In this document: in pieces, positions 1 to 11,508 of the stretch
How the letters are laid out: each line of letters opens with the position of its first letter
Position numbering within the stretch: position 1 is the first letter of the stretch
Source: Echinostoma caproni
Lineage: Eukaryota; Platyhelminthes; Trematoda; Plagiorchiida; Echinostomatidae
Assembly (NCBI GenBank): GCA_900618425.1
Contig: UZAN01041019.1
Location: 1-43,104 of the forward strand
Direction of reading: 5' to 3'
Length of the DNA stretch: 43,104 nt
Made by a program: the position numbers and the translations under genes
The notes under the pieces: generated by a model
The model's database searches: none
What the model was told of the DNA's origin: nothing
The model's input: only the letters and a program-made list of their open reading frames with translations

Positions 1-890
1 CCGAGATGATTCTCCCTTTTGACCTCGAAACGTGCATTTCAACTCATTCCAACCCTGCCCATTGGCCTATCAGAGCATTCCAACATGTCAGTAGGTTGCA
101 TGAACTCACGCGGATCTCACACGTGAATTTCACAGTATCTCTTAACATGCGACGTTTCTATTAGCATGCGTTCTTTACAAGCTCATCCTATATATAATTA
201 TATATACTGATGTGACCTTTATGCAATGTAATCATTCCCGCTTCTGAATAATCTATGTTGAATGTTCTGCCGATTTCTAAACGCAGTGCTCCTCATAATG
301 TGCAGCCAAATGTATCTTCTGGCAAATGTGAATGACCACGTATGCAGAAAATGGAATGTATTTGAAATTTGATGATGAACACTACGCATTATAAAGCAAA
401 TCTAGTCAAAACTGGATCAGTCTCCTGCACAACATTATGTCAGTTAGTAGTAGACAAAGAGATATGTCAGCTCCCCGTAATGCATGTAGTGGATTATTGG
501 TTGGAGGCTCTTTTCTTCTCGTGTGTTTGAGAATCCAAGGGCTACACATTCATATACACTTATCAGAAAATAGTTGTTTGTTCTACCACTTGGTAACGCT
601 CAGTCGGTAGAGTCTATTAGGCATCTGGGTGAGGGAAAGATGAAGTATGGGCAATTCATAAGCATATCACTAGAATTTTGTTGAAAATTAGGCAAATAAT
701 GTAAAGGAGGAATTAAAAAGAATATTATTGGGTTGTTAACGTCTTTTTAGCGAAGAAAATAGGAGTTATATTATTCCAGAGATATCACTTATTGAAAACA
801 CCGCAATTGCTTGCAAAAGTGGCGCAGCGTAAATGGTCTACCTGTGCACCGTGTTTTGCTAGTTGCAAAATGACGTTTACACCGAAACAT
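1..890. other. Non-coding stretch, nothing recognised
   Basis: AT-rich sequence with stops in all frames and no recognisable domain, RNA or repeat. It ends where a degraded reverse-transcriptase fragment begins. Confidence 0.5.
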
Positions 891-959
891 GTTCGACAAA
901 ACTGCGATTCCTCAGTCTGGGAAGAACGAGACCATATTCCCCAGGTGGCTACCTTGGTG

Positions 960-1215
960 ATTCCCTAAACTACCGTTCTGTAACACATCTCTGTTCTGTC
1001 AAAAGTAATGGAATCAATTGTTGCTAATCCTCTGATGGAGCATTTCAAGCGGTATAACATTCTGTCGCTGGCCCAACAAGGGTTTCGAGGAAAACGGCCA
1101 TGCACTACAAATCTGTTACTTGCACAAGATGCGTGAACAGGATCAGTCGACGTAGTCTATGTAGACCTCTCTAAAACGTTTGACAGAGTTACACACCGTA
1201 AACTACTGTGAAAGG
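960..1215 (+). pseudogene. Non-LTR retrotransposon RT fragment (decayed)
   Basis: Seen: broken plus-strand reading frames carry residues typical of the fingers/palm of a non-LTR reverse transcriptase. About 1070-1125 reads as a QQGFRGKRPCTTNLLLAQD-like segment, the usual G-F-R-x-G-R-S-C-x-T-N-L-L block. About 1150-1205 reads VVYVDLSKTFDRVTHRKLL, matching the D-x-S-K-A-F-D catalytic box (motif A; the first Asp is one catalytic carboxylate). A stop sits between the two blocks, another follows the second, and upstream sequence is frameshifted. No YADD box or endonuclease is recognisable nearby. Known: this motif order belongs to Jockey/CR1-like LINEs. Inferred: a dead 5'- and 3'-truncated copy, of a different family from the RT element at 3.9-5.9 kb because the matching blocks differ. 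Confidence 0.7.
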
Positions 1216-1604
1216 TTTTTAACGACGGTGTTCGAAGACTACTTCTTCACTGAATTGAAAAATTCCTTTGAAAAAAAACCGTATCAGTTCGAGTTACGTA
1301 GGTACATAGCGTATCCGGAAACGTTTTTCTCATCCCTTGTATATGGCACACGGAAAGAGACTCAAACGATATTTTTTCTGACGGAGTAACAATTTGTTAA
1401 GTACGGATGATTTTGAAACATTGGGTCCTCTTTATTCAATTCTTTAGAACTGAGAGAAGACAAACGCTGCGAGATGGTAACATTGATTTTATTCTCATCA
1501 ATCGCTACAATGTAAAACAATCTGTTATTTATACAAGCAATTTTTGATAACATTGATAAAACGGAAAATAGTCAGGGAAGCGGGGGAGAGAGTGGAGTGG
1601 GAAA

Positions 1605-1950
1605 TCAGTTCCATGGCAGTCGGACTGATTGAGTAAGAAACTTTTGTGCACAAAAGTTTGGGTTATGTAACTTGATTAGCATCGCCTCGCTAAACGCTAA
1701 AATCCTGAGGTTCAAGTTACGTAATAACGGCTTTANCAACAATGTGTCCAGTTGCCATGAGATGTTTTGCGATTGATGACCCTGGATTTCTCTTACTGGT
1801 TTGACCTCTAAGACTTTGTTGAGCCATCGATTGTACCAGCCACTTGAGACGGGCCCCAACATTGCCACTGTCCATGCTCAGTGTCCTACAGCGCAAATTG
1901 TGATCCAACTTTACTTCCATTGGCGATTGCCGTAGACGAGCAAAGATCAA
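1605..1950 (-). pseudogene. Penelope-like element C-terminus, GIY-YIG region (decayed)
   Basis: Seen: two overlapping minus-strand frames. The upstream one contains GSSIAKHLMATGHIV, and the downstream one contains an L-R-I-L-A-F-S-E-A-M-L-I-K block ending LCAQKFL-like and L-P-W just before the stop. Known: Penelope-like elements end in a GIY-YIG endonuclease, where a conserved S-x-I-x-x-H-L-x-x-T-G-H motif is followed by an A-E-A-x-A-I helix and a C-terminal L-P-W; that order is kept here. Odd: a frameshift and one ambiguous base (about 1736) separate the halves, so this copy is inactive. The reverse-transcriptase part is absent. A second element of this class lies at 10482-10745. Confidence 0.65.
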
Positions 1951-2189
1951 GCTTTTCCGTAGTCTTACTTACCGTGTCCAGCCAGGTTTTTAACTGCCCA
2001 CCCCGTCGACGGCGCCAGTTAGGGCTGGGAGGTGCTGCCAGGCCCCTTTGGTCAGGTCCTTCTGGGACTTACATAGTAGGTGCCCAAACCATTGTAGTTT
2101 TCGCCGTTGTATTGGCGTGCCTCTCTGGTCGCATTAGCTTATTGGGTGGTGTGGTCGGATACGCAGTCGTCAGGCGACGTGACTGAGCT

Positions 2190-3300
2190 CCTGGTTATTG
2201 TAGAACAGCTTGTTGTACCGAAGAATTCAGCCTAGCCCACTGAGTTTCAACCTTACTCTCTGTCCTACCCTTGCGTACCGAAGGGATCGTTCGACAGTTG
2301 TGCAGTTATTTTGTACATCAGTGCCTGACATTTCTCACTTCTCTCCAGTGGCAAAATATTTAGATGTCTTGATGGGACGGTCTCCCTGTGAGTTGTTAGA
2401 TGGAGTCTAATTTTCGCGCGAACTAGAACGTGATCAGATCCGCTTTTGTTCCCGCATTCAACCCCGAGATAGGATAGACAATCTTCAGCCGAAGAAACCC
2501 ATCGAAAACGGATGAAAGGCCAAGTTAGTTGGTTTGCTGTTCGTCCGTCGTTGGAGTACCACGTCAAAAGATGCTTTTTCAATGTTGAAACTGCGTGTAA
2601 TAAATAATCGATTATAGTCAGTGGAGCTGAGTAGTTTGTCACCATTCTCACAGTGCTGGCCCAAGTCAAACCTATTTACAATGCACTTCGTGGTCTCTTC
2701 TTGTGGGCTAGTTCGAGTGTTCCAGTCCCATGATATTACAAATAAATCGCGTCCGGGTACATCATTACCAACCGATTAAGGGCTACCATATTACTCTTCC
2801 TTGACGTAGTCGTCAGATGGGAGAGTCGGGACGTAGACAGCGATTACTGCGAGGCTTACTGAATGGCTCTAGTTACTGCAGTCAAAGTGGATACCGGTTT
2901 CCAGGAATTTAAAGTATTATTAGCCCAATGATTTAAAGCAAGTGCCACTACTTGTTGACCGGACGTTTCATCGCCACCGCGGTATAGATGATGTCGACTA
3001 TTGATACGAGGGATTTTGATACTTTTGGAGCCGGAGTCTGCTATTCCGCTTTCAGATAGGCACGTAATATTCAGCTGATAGTCCTCCAGCGAATGTAGGG
3101 TTAGCGCTGACTCCCAGCATCTAAGAGTGGTCTTACTTTCCAGCATCCAATGCAACAAGTTTTGTGTTGTTAAAAGTGTCCAGTGCATACTTATTATAAT
3201 TACCACCCGAGCCACTGGAGAAGAACAGGACGCGTCGCTTCCCGGGAAAACTGCAACATGATTAGCGAGAAACGTTAAGTGGATAACCATGAAATTTCTT
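2190..3300 (-). pseudogene. AP-type endonuclease domain of a trematode LINE (decayed)
   Basis: Seen: two minus-strand ORFs, 2856-3290 and 2265-2669, give in order the start and end of an exonuclease-endonuclease-phosphatase fold. The first holds N-I-T-C-L-S-E-S-G-I, the position of the catalytic Glu (C-L-S-E-x-x). The second holds TWYSNDGRTANQ, R-W-x-S-S-A-E-D-C and G-S-D-H-V-L-V-R-A, the last being the catalytic S-D-H motif. Known: this arrangement is the N-terminal endonuclease of LINEs annotated as 'craniofacial development protein 2-like' in flukes. Odd: the N-D-x-N/G-D-W-N middle block is lost or out of frame between the two ORFs, with several stops. The orientation matches the 5'-region-like block at 3300-3910. 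Confidence 0.7.
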
Positions 3301-3910
3301 GGTAGTTAGGTACAGGAAACAGCCCCAGCGTCACTCGGCTTTGATTCGAGGTGGCACATCCAAATGCTAACTATAAGATAGCAAGAAGGTAGTGCATGGT
3401 TTTCTGTGGTCCTCTGAGGGGCGGTGCTCATGTAATATTGAGAGTTTCTAGCTGAAGAGGGGTTCATGCATCTCTGATGAGTACGAAGTCATTCCCTTGA
3501 CCTTTGAGTTGTGTAAGCGAGTTCGTCCTTCCAGAGCGTACGTTAGACACGGATTCGCCGGGAATTGACCTCCCGGTTACTCTCAACCTGATTTAACCCG
3601 CTTGTCGAACGGTTTATCGGGGTTTGGCAGGTGTTTCATCCAGACAGCTTCTTGGAGTAAAACGTGAGAACTGAGTGCCTGGTGGAGACCCAAGAATGGG
3701 AGATATCTCAATGGGGCCAACAGCCCTCCAATTCAGAGGTACTACTCTTACCGGGTATCCCATACACCCGTGCCATATGTTCCCATAGTACAAGACGATA
3801 TGCTGACAGAAACTTGAGGGATCGGGAAATGAGTTTGAGGTCCTTGTTAAAAGGACCGCAGAAGGTAACAGGGGACCAATGAAGCCATTGGGGCAAAACA
3901 CAAGCAAAAA
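3300..3910 (-). repeat. Probable 5' region of the preceding LINE
   Basis: A minus-strand ORF (3614-3907) with a low-complexity, Pro/Ser/Gly-rich translation lies directly 5' of the endonuclease fragment at 2190-3300. It includes L-L-T-R-T-S-N-S-F-P-D-P-S and G-S-P-P-G-T-Q-F-S-R-F. Such ORF-like 5' regions are common in fluke LINEs, so I read it as the untranslated or leader part of that element rather than a host gene. The assignment rests on position and composition only. Confidence 0.4.
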
Positions 3911-3929
3911 AACAGTTTGATACGATTTG

Positions 3930-5860
3930 GGATAGAAAGTGAGTTAAGGCGTAAAAGAAAACATAGGCCTCCTGACCTTCAGAACAATGTTACTGACGTA
4001 GTCATACCAAGCGATGTTACGGTTGAAAATAACACCAGGGTACCTGACAGACGATTGCTCATTCATCTGATCATTTAGTACAGATAGAGGCGGGGAAGGG
4101 CTGGCATTTGACAGTTCATCATGCGTCTTACCTTTCAAAAGGGAAACATTATATTTTTGGGGGTTCATATGGGAGTTACTTTGTTTAAACCATTCCACTA
4201 TTTCTGACATTTCATCTTGCAGAGTGGTAAGAGATGATGGGTTGGGGGAGGTGTGATGGTTGAAGTAAGCACATATCACGAATTACGAATCACGAATCAC
4301 AGACGCCACGGATACACTGGATCGCACTGGCAATTGCACGCTGGTATCCCACGTAACCGAGACGCAAGGAAAAGGCCACAGAAGAAGAAGTTCGTTTATT
4401 GAAAGATATCAAAGAGAATAAATATCATGTGCAAAAGGAATTTAATTAGTTATCCGGGTATCCACCAATCGCGTGTTAGTATTCTTGACGTCATACACCT
4501 TCTTTCTGAACCGCTCGGCTTCTGATTGGTCGGCACAATCGGCCTGTGGTTCGTTGTCTAGACGTTGTAACGCGTAGGCGCTTTGCTGGTGTTATCTGGG
4601 AAGGTTGACTCATCACAGTTGTCCAGAAACTGTAACGCGTCACTCCGTGGTTTGTGTCATCCCGTAGACTAGGATCACCATAGGAGGGCAGTCAGAATAT
4701 TATATCGTCTGCATACTTAACATGAAGAGAAGAATACGTCATAGGTCTAGAGAAAAAGTAAGCGAAAAATAGAGAAAAGGGAATAAAATAGCGCCCCGAA
4801 GTATACACCTTGTGAGGAGGGCGTTAGTGAAGATTTACGACCTTTGTAGCGTGTGACCTGCTGACGAATGGAGAAATAGTTGGTCAAGAGTTCAATCATA
4901 GACGGTTGAACGCCGCCTGAAGAAAGGGTATTTAGCAATATTTGCCTATCAGTCGTGTCGAAGGCATCATTATGGTCTAGAAAACATATGCGGACCGTCT
5001 TGCTTTTCTTATCGAGGTAGGACAAACCAAAGTGGGAGAGATAATTAAGGACATCCAGAGTACTCCGGGAATCGGGGTATACAAACTGATGTTGGTCACC
5101 AACATTGAACTGTTTGGATAGGGTTTTAATCACTCGCCTCTCACTCACCTCGAGACAACTGAGGTACAGGCAATCGGACTAAGTCTTGAAAGCCCTTATT
5201 CGGTACTGGGGTTATTTAAGCTATTCTCCAGCAGCTGGAATACTTTGCTGTAAAATACATTTGTTGAAAAGTTCACATAGTATAGGGGAGAAGAGGGTAG
5301 CATTTTCCTTTAGGACAACAGGTAATTCTCTATCAGGGTCACTGGACTTGCAAGGATTTAATCGGGTCAACTCTTGATAAACTTCGGCAGGGGCAACGCT
5401 GGCAACAGGACTGGTCATATTTATGTCACTTCCATTAGGTAGGACAGGGATTGCGGTTCCGTTGTAGATGAAGCTGTCATTCAGACCCTCTATATCCACA
5501 GTAGCGGGTGAGCGGTGTGAGGATTTGATGTCAACCAGTGCGATGCCCTTTTGGATTTTTGTGAAGCGTTCTGACCATCCTTTTGGCTTCATTCCTTATT
5601 GTTATGCCATAACAGGCGATAGCTTCACATTTGTTCCATTTGATTGAGTACATGACATCACGGGTGTATTGTAATATGCTTGGGCTCGTGTGCGCAGCAG
5701 GAGTTCCCCGGTGAATGGATACATCGAACAACCGAATGCGCGGGCCGGAACCGTCGACAGACAGCACGTTTTCTGTAGAGAGGGTTGACTGGCAGTCTGC
5801 TATGGAGGAAAATACAAATGCTATGAACAAAACGATCCATTGAGACATGAACAAGCCTCA
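3930..5860 (-). pseudogene. Jockey/CR1-like LINE reverse transcriptase with insertion (decayed)
   Basis: Seen, 5' to 3' on the minus strand: a linker (5531-5854), an RT N-terminal block (5221-5592) with Y-Q-E-L-T-R-L-N-P and L-F-S-P-I-L-C-E-L-F-N-K, then 4747-5148 with S-R-S-T-L-D-V-L, the motif A region CFLDHNDAFDTTDRQILL and a G-V-x-x-G block. A shifted frame then reads H-V-K-Y-A-D-D-I-I-F at about 4695-4725, the catalytic YADD box. The thumb region (3944-4279) contains L-Q-D-E-M-S-E-I-V-E-W and R-Y-P-G-V-I-F-N. Odd: frameshifts and a stop right after YADD, plus about 400 bases of unrelated sequence between YADD and the thumb. No endonuclease is seen upstream, so the copy is probably 5'-truncated. 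Confidence 0.8.
4270..4690 (-). mobile_element. Sequence inserted inside the LINE RT, possibly LTR-like
   Basis: The RT element at 3930-5860 should continue from YADD to the thumb within a few codons. Instead about 400 bases intervene with no coding match. Read on the minus strand they contain an AATAAA-like signal near 4407 and end in short direct repeats of a CGTGATT/CGTAATT unit (plus strand 4279-4301). Features such as a lone poly(A) signal and no ORF would fit a solo LTR or a short non-autonomous element. Target-site duplications were not clear to me. Confidence 0.35.
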
Positions 5861-6110
5861 TTATCAAACGGAATGGAAATTTGCCAAGGCCGTTGCACTA
5901 TCCCTCCTCACAGAAGAATCTGCAATCAATGCTCTGGAGCCCAGTGTTGCTGGGAGAATGCATTCTGGCAGGATCGCCAGAGTATTGGTAATGGACCTAA
6001 AAGCGCTCTGGGTGACTTACATCCTCCAAAAGAAAGTTCTCTCTCTTCTTCCCTTGCAGACTTCACCCGGCTTACTAACAATCCAAAAGAGTTCCCTAGA
6101 CGGTGATTGA
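5840..6110 (+). other. Two overlapping open frames, unrecognised
   Basis: Two plus-strand frames stay open for 88 and 87 codons over the same bases, starting about 20 bases from each other. Neither translation resembles a family I know. The stretch sits between the 5' end of the reverse-oriented LINE and an LTR-like segment, so it could be internal retroelement sequence. Confidence 0.25.
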
Positions 6111-6347
6111 CCCCCGCCTCTTGTTTAAAGTTACTTCTTCGTTTTTATCAACTTTATCGACCTATTAAGAATATATCAATCAATATAGTTCTCGTTCTGT
6201 CCAGGCGCTGTGTGTTCTGTTTTCACATCGTTAACGATAACGCTGTGTTGCGCGGATCCCTGCCGATATCACCCGCTTAATTAAAATTGGCATCTCGTTC
6301 AGAATGGTCCTTCGTTCCTTACCTAACCTTCCTAACCTTGCGCGTGT

Positions 6348-6367
6348 GAACACTGAGGTCAGTGTTC
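6348..6367. repeat. Perfect 9-bp stem hairpin
   Basis: GAACACTGA at 6348-6356 and its exact reverse complement TCAGTGTTC at 6359-6367 are separated by only GG. It lies five bases upstream of the purine-rich tract that precedes the LTR-like segment. Confidence 0.7.
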
Positions 6368-6372
6368 TTCGT

Positions 6373-6706
6373 GGGAGGGGATAGTGTAACTCTTGACAAC
6401 TTCGCCAGTAGTATTTTAATGTGAGTGCTTGTATCTCACTGAATCTTTTTGATTCATGTCGTTTTGTTTGCTGTGTTTTGCAGATTTAACTTTAACTTCG
6501 ACCCACGGAAGACCTGTCTGCCAGTGTTTCCTTGCTCCCCATGTCCCGGTCGTATCGTCACCCTACTGTTGTTCTCCCACCGTCGTCCGTTGCCCGCAAA
6601 GCCTCGTGTCGTCTCGGGCTGCGAGAATACGAGTGGAGGGACATCATGTCGCGCATATCTGTCCACTCCGGTGCACCGTGAGAGCACGGATTACGTTCAC
6701 ATTACA
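6373..6706 (+). mobile_element. Candidate 3' LTR with polypurine tract
   Basis: A purine-rich run, GGGAGGGGATAG (6373-6384), abuts TGTAAC at 6385. The block ends in CATTACA at 6706, so the candidate LTR (about 322 bases) starts TGTAA and ends TTACA, a short terminal inverted repeat. Known: plus-strand DNA synthesis of LTR retrotransposons is primed at a polypurine tract just upstream of the 3' LTR. The flanking five bases do not match, which fits a 3' LTR of a truncated copy rather than a solo LTR. No gag, protease or integrase was recognised upstream and no second copy was seen in the window. Confidence 0.35.
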
Positions 6707-9700
6707 TATCTGACCAAATAAGACATTAATGTAGTCTCACGAGGATCACCTTGGAAAACAAAGTGAAAGTTCTTTCGAATGATGCAAAATACCGGCTACA
6801 TTGATGGTTATGCAGTGAATAATCCTAAGATGAGAAAAATGATAACGTGGTTCAAATTTGAAGGTTCCGCCGAGCTCGGTAAGCACAAATTTAAAACTAT
6901 CAGCAATTTAACAGTGTATCAGCACAGCAAGGGATCAAAATGATAGAATAGAACTCTTCACAAAGTCTTGTTGTTGAAAGCAATGACAAATAGTTCTTGA
7001 CGTAACAGAGTGAAAGAGTGCAGGTTGTAAATCACTTAGATAAGTGAGTTCCGTTTTAGAATTAGATAGTGGTTCCAGTTAGAATACGTAGAAAGTTTTT
7101 ACCACTAGTTGGAACGAACACATTGATATAATGCACGGAACAGTAACTTGCACATTTAATTTTTTGAAGCAGATCATTCCCGAGAATAATTACAAAAAGG
7201 CCATATTAAAATACCGCACGATTTACGTATGTCCAGGACAACTTCGATTCATCTCAACACAGATAATACTACAGAAAACGTAACGGTTAAACGCAGCCTT
7301 GGCACAAAACAAACTGAGTCAAAGTGTTATAATTCTAGAAGGCGGTGCCCGGTCAAGGAAACATCTTTTAATACAAATCACGATCAGGGTGTCGGTAAAT
7401 AGCCATTCATACAACAAAATATCTCCTTTGGAACGAGTCGGAATTCCCACACGCACGCAGGATAGTTGATGGAACGGTCCACTATTAGATGCGCATTCTT
7501 GTATTCACCATAGTGAACAACAGCAATTTGCTCCAAAAGGTCTTGTTCATTTTTTCGCCTTTGAAAGAAACCACCGATCGCATCTGTTTGCGAACTAGTC
7601 ACAAGTGAGTAGTAGTAGTAGTATCTCACAACAAAAATAAAATAAAACAGACAAGCATAACAAGAGTCTGGGGTAAAAGGAAAACAATCTACCATAATAC
7701 GGAAAAATGCCGGTAGCAATTGCTTGAACGAACCTTAAGAATCTTTTTATTCGTGACTTGTAGACAAGCCTGAATGCCATGCTTCGGTCGATCTGTTGTT
7801 GCGTCATCAGAAGATGTCAAGGTATGACAAATAATGGGAGCTTATGGTTTCGACCGTCCTTTCGATGGCAAACTTGACCTCATTTGCGTTCTCTAACTTA
7901 GGATAAAATTTGAAATCTGTTCAATCACTCGATTACGTAATATTCAATCTGATCTGTCCACCTAGGTTACTCTGCTCTAATATTGAAATTGGTATGTCAG
8001 ATTAGAGTTGACCTGCAAAGGTAGACGTTCTTTTGCCGAGAGTGTGGGTATTCCAGTTGTCCCATGGACGACTTAGAGGTTTTATGTGATTGAAAATCCC
8101 AGCCAATTTTTTATAAGACGACCTACGGCATCACCTGCGAATTGAAGGTTCAAATTGACTCAATTTTTGATCTAACGTAACCGTTTCTATCACGATTTTC
8201 GGTTTGCTGCGATAGACGCTTCGGGGTAAGAGATTTTAGCTAACATCTTTCACAACTTTGCAGTTCTCGCTTACTTTTGTCCTCCTTGCAAACCGGCCTT
8301 ATCGATATGCAATCAAATGACTGCCCAGGTATCCTTTCGATAAAGCGTTCGGACAGTTTTCCTGTCTTTGTTTCCATGGCAAAACTCTATCTAAACTTTG
8401 CGTTTCACGCAGTATGCATCCTGTTGAAATATAGCGAAATAGTCCTGGAAATAAATCGTCTTTTCTTTTATTATGTATGTTTATAACGGGGGGGGGGGTA
8501 GCAAAAGGTGATGTATCGACCTTTGAGTTGCTGCATGAGTACCGATAATGAACCAGGCTGTCATTACAGTGTTTATCTGTACGCCCATAGTCTAGGTTTA
8601 ATCCAAGTTACTGAACTGGAGAAATCTGACACCTTAACTATGTTAAAACAATTATTACGGTCAATAGTCGAAATACAGATAAGTTAAATGTTTGACCTTT
8701 CAGTGCTGACGCAGTTGTGGCGACCGCACCATGCTAGTCCACAGGCTGGCAATAAATATATATACTGCTGATAAACATTAAAGTAGTGAGTTTCGAAATT
8801 ATACATATTCGCGTTGATAATGCACATGTGTCCGTTTCGATTCGCGGGTAGAGGTATGAAAGAGTGCAACAGTGAGTTGTTTGCCGTTTTGTCTTCTATT
8901 GGGCGATAATTCATACACGCAAACTGTAACCCACGAGGAGATAAAAACTACGGAAATATAATAATGCGAACTAAAAGAGATAGCCGGAATTCGGTAAACC
9001 AGAATAGAATTCTCAGGAAACCTATACTCGGCTATACCTGAATGTTGTAGAAGAATCGCATATTCCAAATCCCCATAAATTCTTTTTGACTCAATAGTTG
9101 GACATACGACAGTTCCAGCTTACGTGAGATGCAGCGTGCTTTGGGATTTCCTCTCATGGAAAAAGGGCTGGATTATGAAATTCGCAAGGGATCCAATCAG
9201 CCTTCGGAACTGGAGCATTAGCGCTCGAGGCCAGCTGACAAGAGAATAAAATTAATTGTTCTTGCCCAACCAGTGGAGAACAAACTATTGGATGTGTTGA
9301 AGTCAGCTTCATTTAGATCATGGGGAAGGCACTCTCGTATCAACGAGGTAGTTTTCAAACGGATGATTGCCATAACTATTACTGTCTTGTGTGCTATCGA
9401 CGAGATCAGCATAGGACTATGAATCTATTTAGTCACGTAACTAGGTAAAAACGGTAGTCTCGTCAGGGAATATGGATCGAATCCAAACCAGGGTAACTAG
9501 CAATCTGGGTAGAGCACGCAATGTTGGACATACAGACAAATCGACCTTCAGGATGACAAACCCAACTGCAATTTGGCTGATCGAGACTTTCACACTTCGT
9601 ATAAGCTAAGATTGCCTGGTCCTAAGAAAGCGAACCCAAGCCTTTGGATAACAAGAATTACAAGTGATCGTTTCATCAATCATGGATTGACTATTCTCTG

Positions 9701-10481
9701 TATCCCGGTTGAGTTGAGTTGACATGCAAAATTCTGCTGCTCCATCGACGACACCGGATTAGGTAAACCATACCACTTAACCACGAATACATTTAGTGGC
9801 TGAAAGCGTACTGGTCGTGCAAATTCACTGTTTTGCTCACTCCTGGAAAGCTGCGGAAGCTTTACTTTGTAAGGATTCATCAGCAATAAGTATTCACCAA
9901 ATCCACATTGATTCAATGCCACGTGCTGGTCGTTTGGACTTTCTGATCTGCAACTATGGTTGAAAGCAAAAGACCTTAAGAGGCAGGGCTAGACTGCCCA
10001 AGGAACCAGTTCAAGTCAGAGTCCTGACATGATTGAGCGCTTTGGATTACCAACCACGTCATGTCCGGCTCCAAATTTTGGTGAATATGCACTTTTGGTA
10101 ACTCTGAACAAAGATGAAAGAACCGTATAATGCATCAATAGTTATCAGTGGGGTGTGGCACGTTGTTTCCGAAAGATGAGCGAAAACTTAATGAGAAAAT
10201 TAAGTCTTTGGAAACTAAAATCAAATCAAATCATAGATTACTAGAAACGATTTCATCGCGAGACCGGAAATCAGGATCACCGAGATTACATGTTTGATTG
10301 TCCACTCATCCGATCATCGAGATTACTCGTGATACGGTGGTGTGTGGTGGGTCAGAGAACCTTTAGCGCTTGCACAAATTGGTTTTGGGCACACAGAGGG
10401 GAGTTGTGCAGACGAATGCTCGTCGATTCTGCCGTAGCCAGCATCCGACAGCGAACCTGCCTCGATAATCGCCCGTAAACT
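6707..10481. other. Intergenic stretch, nothing recognised
   Basis: About 3.8 kb with only short ORFs whose translations match nothing I know. It contains a short (GTA/TAC)n run near 7607-7622 and a run of about ten G at 8489. No splice-bounded exon stood out, although I did not test every AG/GT pair. Confidence 0.45.
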
Positions 10482-10745
10482 TTATACAGGGGTCGGAAAG
10501 CCTAAGACACGTCCACGGTGTGATTTGTTTCTTCTAGGTGTGAAACCACTGGTGAGTGACTTAATCGTTCCGGTGTTCAGCCACGCGGGATGGTGTTCTC
10601 GAGTCCGTTTGGACAATCGCCTGGCCGTGAGGCCTATGTACGTTGTTCCACAGGAACAAGTCAATGAGTATACACAGAATGAGATTGCAGAGTCTGGAAT
10701 TTTGTTCTTGATCAGACAGAGCGCACAGAACCCGCAAGGCCAAGC
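10482..10745 (-). pseudogene. Penelope-like element GIY-YIG endonuclease fragment
   Basis: Seen: on the minus strand, from the edge of the gap, the frame reads a Cys-rich block, then VYSLTCSCGTTYIGLTARRL, then S-K-R-T-R-E-H-H-P-A-W-L, before going out of pattern. Known: Penelope-like elements carry a GIY-YIG nuclease with exactly this arrangement: C-x-C-G-x-x-Y-I-G-x-T, a basic R-R-L helix, and R-x-x-E-H-x-P-x-W. The Tyr of YIG and the Arg of the helix are catalytic-site residues and are both present. Odd: the expected S-x-I-x-x-H motif is replaced by out-of-family residues, so a frameshift follows. The upstream reverse transcriptase would lie in the assembly gap at 10746-11508. Confidence 0.8.
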
Positions 10746-11508
10746 NNNNNNNNNNNNNNNNNNNNNNNNNNNNNNNNNNNNNNNNNNNNNNNNNNNNNNN
10801 NNNNNNNNNNNNNNNNNNNNNNNNNNNNNNNNNNNNNNNNNNNNNNNNNNNNNNNNNNNNNNNNNNNNNNNNNNNNNNNNNNNNNNNNNNNNNNNNNNNN
10901 NNNNNNNNNNNNNNNNNNNNNNNNNNNNNNNNNNNNNNNNNNNNNNNNNNNNNNNNNNNNNNNNNNNNNNNNNNNNNNNNNNNNNNNNNNNNNNNNNNNN
11001 NNNNNNNNNNNNNNNNNNNNNNNNNNNNNNNNNNNNNNNNNNNNNNNNNNNNNNNNNNNNNNNNNNNNNNNNNNNNNNNNNNNNNNNNNNNNNNNNNNNN
11101 NNNNNNNNNNNNNNNNNNNNNNNNNNNNNNNNNNNNNNNNNNNNNNNNNNNNNNNNNNNNNNNNNNNNNNNNNNNNNNNNNNNNNNNNNNNNNNNNNNNN
11201 NNNNNNNNNNNNNNNNNNNNNNNNNNNNNNNNNNNNNNNNNNNNNNNNNNNNNNNNNNNNNNNNNNNNNNNNNNNNNNNNNNNNNNNNNNNNNNNNNNNN
11301 NNNNNNNNNNNNNNNNNNNNNNNNNNNNNNNNNNNNNNNNNNNNNNNNNNNNNNNNNNNNNNNNNNNNNNNNNNNNNNNNNNNNNNNNNNNNNNNNNNNN
11401 NNNNNNNNNNNNNNNNNNNNNNNNNNNNNNNNNNNNNNNNNNNNNNNNNNNNNNNNNNNNNNNNNNNNNNNNNNNNNNNNNNNNNNNNNNNNNNNNNNNN
11501 NNNNNNNN
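10746..11508. other. Assembly gap (763 Ns)
   Basis: A run of undetermined bases. Apparent long ORFs across it are artefacts. It cuts a Penelope-like element on its left side, so it may hide repetitive sequence that the assembler could not join. Confidence 1.

Noticed and set aside
1881..2186. 101-codon plus-strand ORF, Arg/Gly/Val-rich
   Set aside because: It overlaps decayed minus-strand retroelements and has no family resemblance.
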